Assembly (NCBI RefSeq): GCF_001189365.1
Contig: NZ_LFJJ01000022.1
Coordinates: forward strand, 1-43,497
Reading direction: 5' to 3'
Length of the DNA stretch: 43,497 nt
DNA from: Candidatus Burkholderia verschuerenii
Lineage (GTDB): Bacteria > Pseudomonadota > Gammaproteobacteria > Burkholderiales > Burkholderiaceae
The notes under the pieces: model-generated
Told to the model about the DNA's origin: nothing
Seen by the model: the letters and a program-made list of their open reading frames with translations, nothing else
The model's database searches: none
Made by a program: the position numbers and the translations under genes
Shown here: positions 9,279 to 18,771 of the stretch, piece by piece
How positions within the stretch are numbered: the stretch's first letter is position 1
How the letters are laid out: each line of letters starts with the position of its first letter

Positions 9279-9926
9279 ATGCGCGCATCGTTCGATCTTT
9301 CGCTTTATCTCGTTCTCGATCCCGTGCAGTGCGGCGGCCACGACGCGGCGATCGCGGTGGCGCGCGCCGCACTCGAAGGCGGCGTCACGCTCGTGCAACT
9401 GCGCGCGCCCGAGTGGCACAAGCGCGCGTGGTTCGAGCTCGCGCGCGATGTGCTGCCGATCGCGCGGACGCATCGCGTGCCGTTCGTGATCAACGATCAT
9501 GTGGATGTGGCGCTCGCGGTCGGCGCGGACGGCGTGCATGTCGGCCAGCGCGATCTGCCCGCCGATGTCACGCGCAAACTGCTCGGACCCGACGCGCTGA
9601 TCGGCCTGTCGGTGTCCAATCTCGCAGAAGCCGAAGATGCCGACCGCTTCGCAGGCGTGATCGACTACGTCGGCGCGGGTCCGGTCTGGGCGACGCCCAC
9701 CAAGGCCGATGCGTCCGCGCCGTGCGGCATCGACGGCATCGCGGCGATTCGCGCCCGCGCGCGGTTTCCGACCGTCGCCATCGGTGGCATTCAGGCCGAC
9801 AACGCCGCCGACGTGATGCGCGCGAAGCCCGACGGCATCGCGGTCGTCTCCGCGATCTGCCGCGCCTCGAATCCGCGCGACGCGGCGGCGGCGCTGGCCG
9901 CGACCATCGCGCAATCCCGTTCCTGA
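9279..9926 (+). CDS. thiE: Thiamine-phosphate synthase
   Basis: A 215-residue TIM-barrel enzyme that joins HMP pyrophosphate to thiazole phosphate to make thiamine monophosphate. Motifs: VTLVQLRAPE, FVINDHVDVALAVGADGVHVGQ, IGLSVSN, VGAGPVWATPTKADA and VAIGGIQADNA. The ATG at 9279 lies two bases after the thiM stop, which suggests translational coupling. Its open frame extends upstream through thiM, but nothing upstream in that frame resembles ThiE. Length is normal. Confidence 0.95.
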   Translation: MRASFDLSLYLVLDPVQCGGHDAAIAVARAALEGGVTLVQLRAPEWHKRAWFELARDVLPIARTHRVPFVINDHVDVALAVGADGVHVGQRDLPADVTRKLLGPDALIGLSVSNLAEAEDADRFAGVIDYVGAGPVWATPTKADASAPCGIDGIAAIRARARFPTVAIGGIQADNAADVMRAKPDGIAVVSAICRASNPRDAAAALAATIAQSRS

Positions 9927-9936
9927 TTCACACGCC

Positions 9937-10749
9937 ATGACATCGACGACATCCATTCCCAACGCGCTCACCATCGCCGGTTCCGATTCGGGCGGCGGCG
10001 CGGGCATTCAGGCCGATCTCAAGGCGTTTTCCGCGCTCGGCGCTTACGGCCTGTCGGTCGTCACGGCGCTGACCGCGCAGAACACGCGCGGCGTCACGGC
10101 CGTGCATGCGCCGGAACCGGCGTTCATCACCGCGCAACTCGACGCCGTATTCGACGATATCCGCATCGACGCCGTGAAGATCGGCATGCTGGCGAACGCG
10201 GGCATCGTGCGCGCGGTCGCCGATGCCTTGCGGCGCTATCGGCCGAAACATGTTGTGCTCGATACCGTGATGATTTCCAAGAGCAATCACGCGCTGCTCG
10301 CGCCGGAAGCCGTCGCCGCGCTGCGCGACGAACTGCTGCCGCTCGCGACCATCGTCACGCCGAATCTGCCGGAAGCCGCCGCGTTGCTCGGCGTGCAGAG
10401 TGCCGCCGACGAAGACGAAATGGTGCGGCAAGGCGAAGCGTTGCGCGCGCTCGGCGCTCGGGCCGTGCTGATGAATGGCGGGCATCTCGCGTCGTCCGAC
10501 AGTCCCGACTGGCTGATCGAAGCGAACGGCGCGCTGCGTTTGGGCGGCGCGCGCGTGCCGCTGAAGAACACGCACGGCACCGGCTGCACGCTGTCGTCGG
10601 CGATTGCGGCTCTCGCGCCGCAAAGCGGCGATCTCGCCACGGCCACCGCCGAAGCCAAGCGCTATCTGACCGGCGCGATCGAAGCGAGCACGCGGCTCGA
10701 CGTCGGGCACGGCGTCGGGCCGGTGCATCATTTTTTCCGCTGGTTGTGA
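9937..10749 (+). CDS. thiD: Hydroxymethylpyrimidine/phosphomethylpyrimidine kinase
   Basis: A 270-residue ribokinase-family kinase that phosphorylates HMP and HMP-P, supplying ThiE. The N-terminus ALTIAGSDSGGGAGIQADLK is the ThiD substrate-loop signature. KIGML, DTVMISKS, TPNLPEAAALLG and LKNTHGTGCTLSSAIAA follow. It is the last gene of the thiM-thiE-thiD operon, 10 bases after thiE, and ends 13 bases from the convergent DUF1853 gene. No terminator is visible in that gap. Confidence 0.96.
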   Translation: MTSTTSIPNALTIAGSDSGGGAGIQADLKAFSALGAYGLSVVTALTAQNTRGVTAVHAPEPAFITAQLDAVFDDIRIDAVKIGMLANAGIVRAVADALRRYRPKHVVLDTVMISKSNHALLAPEAVAALRDELLPLATIVTPNLPEAAALLGVQSAADEDEMVRQGEALRALGARAVLMNGGHLASSDSPDWLIEANGALRLGGARVPLKNTHGTGCTLSSAIAALAPQSGDLATATAEAKRYLTGAIEASTRLDVGHGVGPVHHFFRWL

Positions 10750-10762
10750 GCGTTTCTCAGCG

Positions 10763-11737
10763 CTAAAGCGTGCGCGCCGCGTACGCTCTCGCCCGCTCCG
10801 GCCAATCGTCCGGCACGATAAAACCGCGCGTGTCCTCGCGCCACGCGCCGGTGTCGTCGCGCGCGTAAGAGGCGAGCATCGTCGGCGCGGCGATCGATGC
10901 CAGTTGCGTGTGAATCGTGGCGGCATCGGCCAATAACGCGTCTGCATCGGCCGCATACAGCCGGCGCGACGCCAGCCACGCCATGCGCGGCTGCACGACC
11001 CACGCGTGATCGTCGCGCGCGCTCGCGCCATGCGATGCGTGCCATTCCGACGCCGTCATCCACCAGCCGCGCAGATGGTCGTCGGCGACTTCGGGCGCGA
11101 CGTCGGGGACGACTTCGGGCGCGGCATCGCCGTGATAGAACAACCGGTCCTTGACGATCGATTGCGGCAGCCACGGACCGTCGAGCTTCAACGCCGCGAA
11201 CTCGGCGCGCGACGTCAGCGCCAGTTGATGCGTGACCAGCCGCGCGTGCTTCAGATCGAAGCGATCCTGCAGATTCGGCCCGACGTAATCGGCGAGTCGG
11301 GCAACGCGCGGCGTGTCATCGCCGATATGCAGATAGAACTTGACCGCCAGTTCCCAATGCAGGCGCGTGCCCGCCTCGTTCTCCAGCAGAAAATCGCCTT
11401 CGCCGATGGTGCGACGCTGCCAGCGCAACGGCACGTTCGCCGCAATCAGGCGCGTGGTCGGCCCGTGCGCGATGAAGTACCCGAGCAGGCTTTCGGCATA
11501 GACGCCGAGGCGCGTGAACTTCGGATCGCGTGCGTGGAGGTGGAAGGCGTCGGGCGCGGCATCGAGCGTCGAGAGCCAGCCGAGCACGGCATCGCGCTCT
11601 TCCGGCGATGCGAAAGGCCGCGCGAGCGGCGCACCGGCAGCGCTTGCGCGCAGCAGATCGGGCGCAAACAGCAGACAGGCCAGATCCCGCACGGTCACGT
11701 CCTCGAAGCGATCGACGAGCCGCGCGAGTTCGGTCAT
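10763..11737 (-). CDS. DUF1853 family protein
   Basis: A 324-residue cytoplasmic protein of unknown function. It begins TELARLVDRFEDVTVRDLACLLFAPDLL and has RLGVYAESLLGYFI, GEGDFLLENEAGTRLHWELAVKFYL and GWWMTASEW, features I associate with DUF1853. The conserved E/HWELAVKFYL core hints at a nuclease-like or nucleotide-handling fold, but this is only inference. Its ATG overlaps the udg stop by one base (TGATG), so translation is likely coupled to the upstream tsaB-rimI-udg genes. Confidence 0.8.
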   Translation of the reverse strand: MTELARLVDRFEDVTVRDLACLLFAPDLLRASAAGAPLARPFASPEERDAVLGWLSTLDAAPDAFHLHARDPKFTRLGVYAESLLGYFIAHGPTTRLIAANVPLRWQRRTIGEGDFLLENEAGTRLHWELAVKFYLHIGDDTPRVARLADYVGPNLQDRFDLKHARLVTHQLALTSRAEFAALKLDGPWLPQSIVKDRLFYHGDAAPEVVPDVAPEVADDHLRGWWMTASEWHASHGASARDDHAWVVQPRMAWLASRRLYAADADALLADAATIHTQLASIAAPTMLASYARDDTGAWREDTRGFIVPDDWPERARAYAARTL

Positions 11738-12714
11738 CAGCGTGCGCCCTTCCTCGCGCCGTCGTCCGCCGATGGCTGCACGCCAAGCTTCTCGAGCGCA
11801 TCGCGATACGCACCGCGCGCGAGGCACAGATCGGCCCACGCCTTCGATTTGTCGGGCAAGCTGCGCAGCAGATACGCTGGGTGATACGTGACCACCACCG
11901 GCACGCCATGATATTCGTGCACGCGCCCGCGCAAGGACGCGATGCTCGCCTCGATCTTGAGCAGACTCTGCGCGGCGAAGCGCCCGAGCGCGACGATCAC
12001 CTTCGGCTTCACCAGCGCGACCTGCCGTTGCAGGAACGGCTCGCAGCGCGCCACTTCCTCGAGTTCGGGATTGCGATTGCCGGGCGGCCGGCACTTGATC
12101 ACATTGGCGATATACACGTTCGATTCGCGCGACAAGGTCAGCGAACGCAGCATGTTGTCGAGCAGCTTGCCGGCCTGTCCGACGAACGGTTCGCCCTGCT
12201 TGTCCTCGTTCTCGCCGGGCGCTTCGCCGATCAGCATCCAGTCGGCTTCGCGATCGCCGACGCCGAAGACCGTATTGGTACGGCGTTCGCACAGGCGGCA
12301 GCGCTGGCAATCCGACACGCGCGCGGCGAGCGCGTCCCAGTCGAGCGTGGGGATATCGTCGGGCGCGGCGGCTTGCTCGATCGACGGCTCGTGAATCGGG
12401 GCTTCGTCGGTCCACGGGAGATCGTCGTAGGCTTCGAGCGGCGGGAGGTCGGGATCGACGGACGGCGATTCGGCGCGTTTTGCCGGGCGCGCTTCGGCTT
12501 GCGGCGCTCGCGCCTGCACGGGCTCTTCGCGCTTCGTGATGCTTGCTTCCGCTTGCGGCGCCTGCGATTCCTTCGCCGCGACATCACCCGTCGGCTCCGC
12601 TTTCGCGACCGCGACGACCGGCGTTTCCACCGACGCACCGGCTTCCGCCATCCGCCGCCGCACCCAGACCGTGCCGATGCCCAATTCGTCGAGCAGGATC
12701 TCATCGAATGCCAT
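11737..12714 (-). CDS. Uracil-DNA glycosylase (Fe-S, family 4-type)
   Basis: A 325-residue base-excision enzyme. The catalytic domain covers about residues 135-310: CQRCRLCERR and PPGNRNP with a later Cys give the 4Fe-4S ligands, GEAPGENEDKQGEPFVG is motif A, and VTYHPAYLLR is motif B. The N-terminal 130 residues are a low-complexity Ala/Glu/Lys-rich linker seen in Burkholderia homologues. The start at 12714 overlaps the end of rimI by 14 bases, and its stop overlaps the DUF1853 start. It is third in the tsaB-rimI-udg-DUF1853 unit. Confidence 0.9.
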   Translation of the reverse strand: MAFDEILLDELGIGTVWVRRRMAEAGASVETPVVAVAKAEPTGDVAAKESQAPQAEASITKREEPVQARAPQAEARPAKRAESPSVDPDLPPLEAYDDLPWTDEAPIHEPSIEQAAAPDDIPTLDWDALAARVSDCQRCRLCERRTNTVFGVGDREADWMLIGEAPGENEDKQGEPFVGQAGKLLDNMLRSLTLSRESNVYIANVIKCRPPGNRNPELEEVARCEPFLQRQVALVKPKVIVALGRFAAQSLLKIEASIASLRGRVHEYHGVPVVVTYHPAYLLRSLPDKSKAWADLCLARGAYRDALEKLGVQPSADDGARKGAR

Positions 12715-13195
12715 GCAGACTCTCCTTCGGAAACACCAGACGCATGACGATTGCGTCCTCGCGCATGCGATGCCGCGCGGGGTAATAATTTTTGCGCCGG
12801 CCGATCGCCACGAAGCCGAAGCGCTCGTAAAGTAGGATCGCGCGCGGATTGGACGGTCGCACTTCGAGCAGCATGCCTTCGAGCTTTTCCACCCGCGCGA
12901 TACGCACCGCTTCGCGCAGCAGCGTCAAGCCCGCGCCCGCGCGCTGCGCCGACGGCGCGACGCACAGATTCAGCAGATGCATTTCGTCGACCACGGGCAT
13001 CAGCACGCAATAGCCGATCAGCGTGCCCGTCACATGCCGCAGACAGACGCCGTGATAACCGTTGCGCAGCGAATCCTGAAAATTGCCGCGGCTCCACGGA
13101 AATTCGTAGGCGAGTTTCTCGACGGCGGCGACTTCGTCGAGATCGGCTTCGGTCATCGGTGTGAGATACCGATCTACGAGCAAAACGCCGCTCAC
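12701..13195 (-). CDS. rimI: Ribosomal protein S18 alanine N-acetyltransferase RimI
   Basis: A GNAT-fold acetyltransferase of 164 residues. The acetyl-CoA loop is seen in LCVAPSAQRAGAGLTLL, followed by LLEVRPSNPRAILLYERFGF and RKNYYP, the RimI signature. GTG at 13195 is the best start: it overlaps the tsaB stop as GTGA and adds SGVLLVDRYLTP before MTEADLDEV; an internal ATG at 13155 is a possible alternative. The tsaB-rimI pairing is common in bacteria and supports the name. Confidence 0.92.
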   Translation of the reverse strand: MSGVLLVDRYLTPMTEADLDEVAAVEKLAYEFPWSRGNFQDSLRNGYHGVCLRHVTGTLIGYCVLMPVVDEMHLLNLCVAPSAQRAGAGLTLLREAVRIARVEKLEGMLLEVRPSNPRAILLYERFGFVAIGRRKNYYPARHRMREDAIVMRLVFPKESLHGIR

Positions 13196-13986
13196 CGAAG
13201 CGCCTCCGCGTTCGGCGCGCCCTTCTTCGCTTCCATGCGCTCGGCGGTGGTCTGCGCGACCTTGTTGCGGATGTACTCGGGCGCGGCCTGATCCGCCGGA
13301 ATCGTGCGGCCGTCGCGCCACGCGCGCAAAGCGATCAGCGCGACCGGCAAGGCATGCGGCAGCGCCTCGCGATCGACCAGCGCTGCCGCCGCCAGCGCGG
13401 GCAGCCGGTCGCCGAAGGCATCGGCGGCGTTGCCCGCGAGTGCGAACGGCGCATCGGGCAAAGGCAGCGCGGCGGGGGCATCGAGCGAAGCGGGATGCAG
13501 CGTGCGCCAGTCGGCGGATGCATCGTCGGCTTCGTAGACGGCCCAGTAGGCTTCGTCCATGCGCGCATCGAGCACGACCAGCACGCGCGGCGGCAGCGAT
13601 GGCATACGCAGGCGCGCGGCCTCCGCGCAGGCGGCGAGCGTGCTGACCGGCACGACCGGCACGTTCAGCCCGAACGCCAGCCCTTGCGCGACGCCCGTCG
13701 CCGTGCGCAAACCGGTGAACGACCCCGGCCCCGCGCCGAACGCGACGGCATTGCAATCGGCGAGCGCGAGGCCGGCAGCATCGAACAGTTCGCGCACCAT
13801 CGGCAGCAGCCGCGTGCTCGATACCGCGCCGGTCGCTTCGTGCCGGAACCAGACGCGCACGTCGCCGTCGATAAATTGCGGCGATTCGGGAGGCGTTGCG
13901 GCCGGCGCGGCGGCATCGGCGAGCAAAAGCGCGGCGGAGCAGAACTCCGTCGAGGTATCGAGGGCGAGCAGAACGGTGCGTGTCAT
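13192..13986 (-). CDS. tsaB: tRNA threonylcarbamoyladenosine biosynthesis protein TsaB
   Basis: A 264-residue ASKHA-fold protein that partners TsaD in making t6A37 on tRNAs. The N-terminal phosphate loop is VLLALDTSTEFCSAALLL. AVAFGAGPGSFTGLRTATGVAQGLAFG is the TsaB core. The C-terminus is Ala-rich. ATG 13986 is chosen over the upstream 14031 start because homology begins at MTRTVLLALDTS. It is the first gene of the tsaB-rimI-udg-DUF1853 operon with overlapping junctions. It appears intact. Confidence 0.95.
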   Translation of the reverse strand: MTRTVLLALDTSTEFCSAALLLADAAAPAATPPESPQFIDGDVRVWFRHEATGAVSSTRLLPMVRELFDAAGLALADCNAVAFGAGPGSFTGLRTATGVAQGLAFGLNVPVVPVSTLAACAEAARLRMPSLPPRVLVVLDARMDEAYWAVYEADDASADWRTLHPASLDAPAALPLPDAPFALAGNAADAFGDRLPALAAAALVDREALPHALPVALIALRAWRDGRTIPADQAAPEYIRNKVAQTTAERMEAKKGAPNAEALR

Positions 13987-14158
13987 GGCCGGTATTGTAA
14001 TGCGGGAGACGCGCCGAAACGCCTCCGGCATCGCGTGCGGCGCGCGCCGGAAGCGCGTTTGAATCGAAGTGCGCCTCGTTTCGAAGAAAGCCTCGAACGC
14101 CGCGCGCGATGCGCTTGCTAAGATCGCCCGTCCATCCCGAAAACACGCAGGAGCTTCG

Positions 14159-14428
14159 ATGACCGATATCGATCAGCAGTTCGCGCAAGCGCAGACCGAC
14201 GTGACGCAACTCCCCGAACGCCCCGGCAATCTCACCCTGCTGCGCCTGTACGCGCTGTTCAAGCAAGGCAGCAGCGGCGACGTGAACGGCGACAAGCCGG
14301 GCCTGACGGATATCGTCGGCAAATACAAATACGAAGCGTGGTCGGCGCTTAAAGGCACGCCCGCCGACGACGCCAAGCAGCGCTATGTGGAACTGGTCGA
14401 GTCGCTGAAGCGCGGCGAAGCAAGTTAA
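14159..14428 (+). CDS. Acyl-CoA-binding protein
   Basis: An 89-residue four-helix protein that binds long-chain acyl-CoA esters. Motifs match the family: LYALFKQGSSGDVNGDKPG, then KYKYEAWSALKGTPADDAKQ with the conserved Lys/Tyr acyl-CoA contacts, then YVELVESLK. ATG 14159 has GGAGC upstream (CAGGAGCTTCG). It is a single gene between tsaB (divergent) and the rhlE leader. Confidence 0.94.
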   Translation: MTDIDQQFAQAQTDVTQLPERPGNLTLLRLYALFKQGSSGDVNGDKPGLTDIVGKYKYEAWSALKGTPADDAKQRYVELVESLKRGEAS

Positions 14429-14503
14429 ACGCACCATTTCCCCGGATGCCGCGCCGTTCCGACGCCTGCGTGCCCGATCCTAGCGCGAAAATGCGTCAAA
14501 ATG

Positions 14504-14532
14504 TGGCGCGGTGCAGCAAAATCGGATATACT
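14504..14532 (+). promoter_or_regulatory. Predicted sigma-70 promoter for rhlE
   Basis: A near-consensus -10, TATACT (14527-14532), sits 17 bases after a weak -35, TGGCGC (14504-14509). Transcription would begin near 14540, at the foot of the first leader hairpin, and leave a 5' leader of about 340 bases. Confidence 0.5.
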
Positions 14533-14540
14533 CTCGATTC

Positions 14541-14882
14541 GCGTCTGTTTGCGCACGGCTCGCCCACGGTGGGCAAGGCTCCAGCAGACGCTTCGTAGCG
14601 TTTCGCCCCAATCCAGTTTAGAAACTGTCCCTTCCCTGCTAGGCAGTCCGTTGTTTGCATCGCACAGTGCGGTGCGGGTTTCTCGGCCTGTTATGCATCA
14701 GGCTGACGTTGGCTCCTCCCCGAGTCCACGTATCCGATACAGCTTCTAAAAAAGATTCTCGCCGCATGTTCGCGCGAGTGCCCCCGTTTTTCGATTTGCT
14801 CGCTGTTTCTTCGCTCGCTGAATCCGACGACATGGGTATGCCGATTGGCGCCGACGCCTCATTTCCCGCTTCAAGGAACGAC
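14541..14882 (+). promoter_or_regulatory. Long structured 5' leader of rhlE
   Basis: This 340-base gene-free stretch contains several self-complementary pieces: GCGTCTG (14541-14547) with CAGACGC (14585-14591) enclosing GCCCA-CGG-TGGGC; CAGTTT-AG-AAACTG (14614-14627); GCAC-A-GTGC near 14661; and CCTG...CAGG flanking 14688-14702. A DEAD-box helicase behind such a leader suggests autoregulation or cold-responsive control, as known for enteric deaD/csdA and csp leaders. No known riboswitch was recognised. In-frame ATGs at 14766 and 14832 exist but lack the homology seen after 14883. Confidence 0.45.
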
Positions 14883-16499
14883 ATGACTTCGAGCTTCACT
14901 CCTAGCCCGTTGGATAACATCGCAGCACAAACGCTCGGCACGGCGCCCGCGCCCGCCACCGAAACGCCCGCAGCACCCGCTACGCCCGCAGGTCCCTCTT
15001 TCGAATCGCTCGGTTTGTCGGCGGAAATCGTCTCCGCGCTGACCGCCGCCGGTTATCAGAACCCGACGCCGGTGCAGCAGCGCGCGATTCCCGCTGCGCT
15101 CGCCGGCCGCGACCTGCTCGTCTCCAGCCCGACCGGTTCGGGCAAGACGGCCGCGTTCATGCTGCCCGCCATCGAAAAATTCGCGCTACTGCAAAAGCTG
15201 GAAGCGTCGCAGCCGCGTCAGCCACGCGATCCGAACGCCAAGCCCGGCCGCCGTCCGATGCCGGTCGCCCGTCCGAAGCTGCTCGTGCTCACGCCGACGC
15301 GCGAACTGGCGATGCAGGTCACGACCGCCGCGACCACGTACGGCAAGCATCTGCGCCGTCTGCGCACCGTCAGCATTCTCGGCGGCGTAGCCTACGGCCA
15401 GCAGTTGTTGCTGCTCGCCAAGAACCCCGAAATCCTGGTCGCCACGCCGGGTCGTCTGATCGACCATCTGGAGCGCGGCCGCATCGATCTGTCGGAACTG
15501 AACATGCTCGTGCTCGACGAAGCCGACCGCATGCTCGACATGGGCTTTATCGAAGACATCGAGCGGATCGTCGACGCGACGCCCGCTTCGCGTCAGACGC
15601 TGCTGTTCTCGGCAACCATCGACGGCAAAATTTCGTCGCTGACCGGCCGCCTGCTGAAGGATCCGGAGCGCATCGAGATCGTGCAGAAGCTCGAAGCCAA
15701 GAGCAACATCGCGCAGACCGTGCATTACGTCGACGACCGCGATCACAAGGATCGTCTGCTCGACCATCTGCTGCGCGCCGACGAACTCGATCAGGCGATC
15801 GTTTTCACGGCCACCAAGAGCGATGCCGATCTGATCGCCAACCGTCTGGCCGACGCGGGTTTCGAATCCGCCGCGCTGCACGGCGATCTGCCGCAAGGCG
15901 CGCGTAACCGCACGATCCGCGCGCTGCGCGAAAAGCGCGTGCGCGTGCTGGTCGCGACCGATGTCGCGGCACGCGGCATCGACATTCCGGGCATCACGCA
16001 CGTCTTCAACTACGATCTGCCGAAGTTCGCGGAAGACTACGTGCACCGTATCGGCCGTACCGGCCGCGCGGGCCGCACCGGCATCGCGGTGAGCCTCGTG
16101 CATCACGCCGAAATGGGCGCGCTGAAGCGCATCGAGCGTTTCGTGCGTGCACCGCTGCCGGTCAACGTCGTCGTGGGCTTCGAGCCGCGCAAGGCACCGC
16201 CCAAGGCCGGTTTCGGCGGCGGTCGCGGTCGTCCGGGCGGCGGCAACGGTGGTGGCCGGCGCTTTGGCAGCGGCAACGGCGGCGGTCGCGGCTACGGCCC
16301 GAGCAACGCCAGCGGCTTCGGCGGCAAGCCGAGCGGCGGCGGTTCGCGTGAAGGCGGCTACCGCGGCAATGGCGGCGGTTATCGCAGCGAAGGCGGCGGT
16401 TATCGCGGCAACCGTTCGGAAGGCGGCGGCTACGGCCAGCGCGACGGCTACAGCGCGCGTCGCAACGAAGGCGCTCGCGCGCCGCGTCGCGGCGACTAA
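14883..16499 (+). CDS. rhlE: DEAD-box RNA helicase RhlE-like
   Basis: A 538-residue cytoplasmic ATP-dependent RNA helicase. The Q motif is FESLGLSAEIVSALTAAGYQNPTPVQ. Then come SSPTGSGKTAAFMLP (motif I), PTRELAMQV (Ia), ATPGRL, VLDEADRMLDMGF (II), SAT (III), ATDVAARGIDIP (V) and HRIGRTGRAGR (VI). The last ~95 residues are a Gly/Arg-rich tail with GGGYRG-type repeats, typical of RNA-binding RGG tails. ATG 14883 has AAGGA upstream. A strong terminator follows. It likely helps RNA degradation or ribosome assembly at low temperature. Confidence 0.93.
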   Translation: MTSSFTPSPLDNIAAQTLGTAPAPATETPAAPATPAGPSFESLGLSAEIVSALTAAGYQNPTPVQQRAIPAALAGRDLLVSSPTGSGKTAAFMLPAIEKFALLQKLEASQPRQPRDPNAKPGRRPMPVARPKLLVLTPTRELAMQVTTAATTYGKHLRRLRTVSILGGVAYGQQLLLLAKNPEILVATPGRLIDHLERGRIDLSELNMLVLDEADRMLDMGFIEDIERIVDATPASRQTLLFSATIDGKISSLTGRLLKDPERIEIVQKLEAKSNIAQTVHYVDDRDHKDRLLDHLLRADELDQAIVFTATKSDADLIANRLADAGFESAALHGDLPQGARNRTIRALREKRVRVLVATDVAARGIDIPGITHVFNYDLPKFAEDYVHRIGRTGRAGRTGIAVSLVHHAEMGALKRIERFVRAPLPVNVVVGFEPRKAPPKAGFGGGRGRPGGGNGGGRRFGSGNGGGRGYGPSNASGFGGKPSGGGSREGGYRGNGGGYRSEGGGYRGNRSEGGGYGQRDGYSARRNEGARAPRRGD

Positions 16500-16552
16500 G
16501 CTGCGCGGCAAGCGGCAGGCTTTTGCCGCTTCTGTTCGAGCTTCACAAAAAA

Positions 16553-16581
16553 CCGATGCCCCCGCGCATCGGTTTTTTTTT
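16553..16581 (+). terminator. Intrinsic terminator of rhlE
   Basis: CCGATGC (16553-16559) pairs with GCATCGG (16566-16572), followed by nine T; an A run precedes it, so it may also act leftward. Confidence 0.85.
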
Positions 16582-16882
16582 CGTCCCGATCGCTATTTTT
16601 CACGATGTGCAACGAACTCGCGCGTCGCAAAAAATGTGCTGCGCGGCACAAAGTCGTCGATTGCGATATGAGAAAGGTCTTTTTACATTACAAAATTCAC
16701 TTTATAAATCGTTGAATATTAACGATTAAAAAATCTCCACAAAGTCTGACGAGAGGGTGTTTCCGGTACGTTCATTTGCCTAGACTCTTATATAAGAGTT
16801 GAGCAAACAGAACGCGCCGACGAACGGCGCGAGAAGCATCGATCTGGAATCGTCGTTCAAACCCATCTCAAGGAGAAGCGCC
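16582..16882 (+). promoter_or_regulatory. aceA upstream region with two candidate operators
   Basis: This 300-base gap is unusually AT-rich at 16675-16740. It holds AATCGTT-7 nt-AACGATT (16707-16727) and a perfect 16-bp palindrome, ACTCTTATATAAGAGT (16784-16799), whose centre could also supply a -10-like TATA. Both are good operator candidates for control of isocitrate lyase. AAGGAGAAG (16870-16878) is the aceA ribosome site. Which regulator binds is unknown. Confidence 0.5.
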
Positions 16883-18174
<1,292 letters not shown>

Positions 18175-18186
18175 TGAGGGCGGCAA

Positions 18187-18627
18187 TCAGGGAGAGCGGT
18201 ACACGATGACCGGGATTTTCGTGTGCGTGAGCACGCGCTGCGTTTCGCTGCCGATCAACAGGCTTCCCAGCCCGCGCCGGCCGTGCGAGGCCATCAGGAT
18301 GACATCGCAGCCATGCCGCTCCGCCGCGTCGATGATGCCGATATACGGCGCGGCGTCCACGCTCGTCACGCTGGCGCAGGACACGCCGGCGCTTTCCGCC
18401 GCGCGTTCGACCGCGCGCAAGTGTTCGCGGGCTTCGCGCTCGGCGCGCGCGTGGAAGTCGTCGGGCGGTTCGACGGCGACATCGGCGAAGGGAGAATACG
18501 GATATTGCGGCAGGCACGCGTAGGCGGTGATGCGCGCGCCGACGGACTGCGCCAGATCGATTGCACCGTCGATGGCCTTCTGCGAGAGATCGGAGCCGTC
18601 GGTGGGAACCAGGATGTGCTTGAACAT
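18187..18627 (-). CDS. Universal stress protein (UspA family)
   Basis: A 146-residue cytoplasmic protein with the Usp Rossmann-like fold. It starts [18 protein letters not shown]. The [21 protein letters not shown] loop is the ATP-binding type motif, and it ends PVIVYRSP. Such proteins are induced by growth arrest and stress. GGAGG-like sequence lies just upstream of the ATG at 18627. It is convergent with the aceA remnant, with a 12-base gap. Confidence 0.93.
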   Translation of the reverse strand: MFKHILVPTDGSDLSQKAIDGAIDLAQSVGARITAYACLPQYPYSPFADVAVEPPDDFHARAEREAREHLRAVERAAESAGVSCASVTSVDAAPYIGIIDAAERHGCDVILMASHGRRGLGSLLIGSETQRVLTHTKIPVIVYRSP

Positions 18628-18771
18628 GGCGTCCTCCTTGGAGGTCGGGGCATGAGGTTATTCTAGTAAGGATAGCGCCGCTTCACCAACCTTCTTCATC
18701 TTGCGCGTGAACTGACACTTTAGCGCAGTCGGAGACGGTCTATTTGATAGTTATCCAAATCAAATGGCGAG

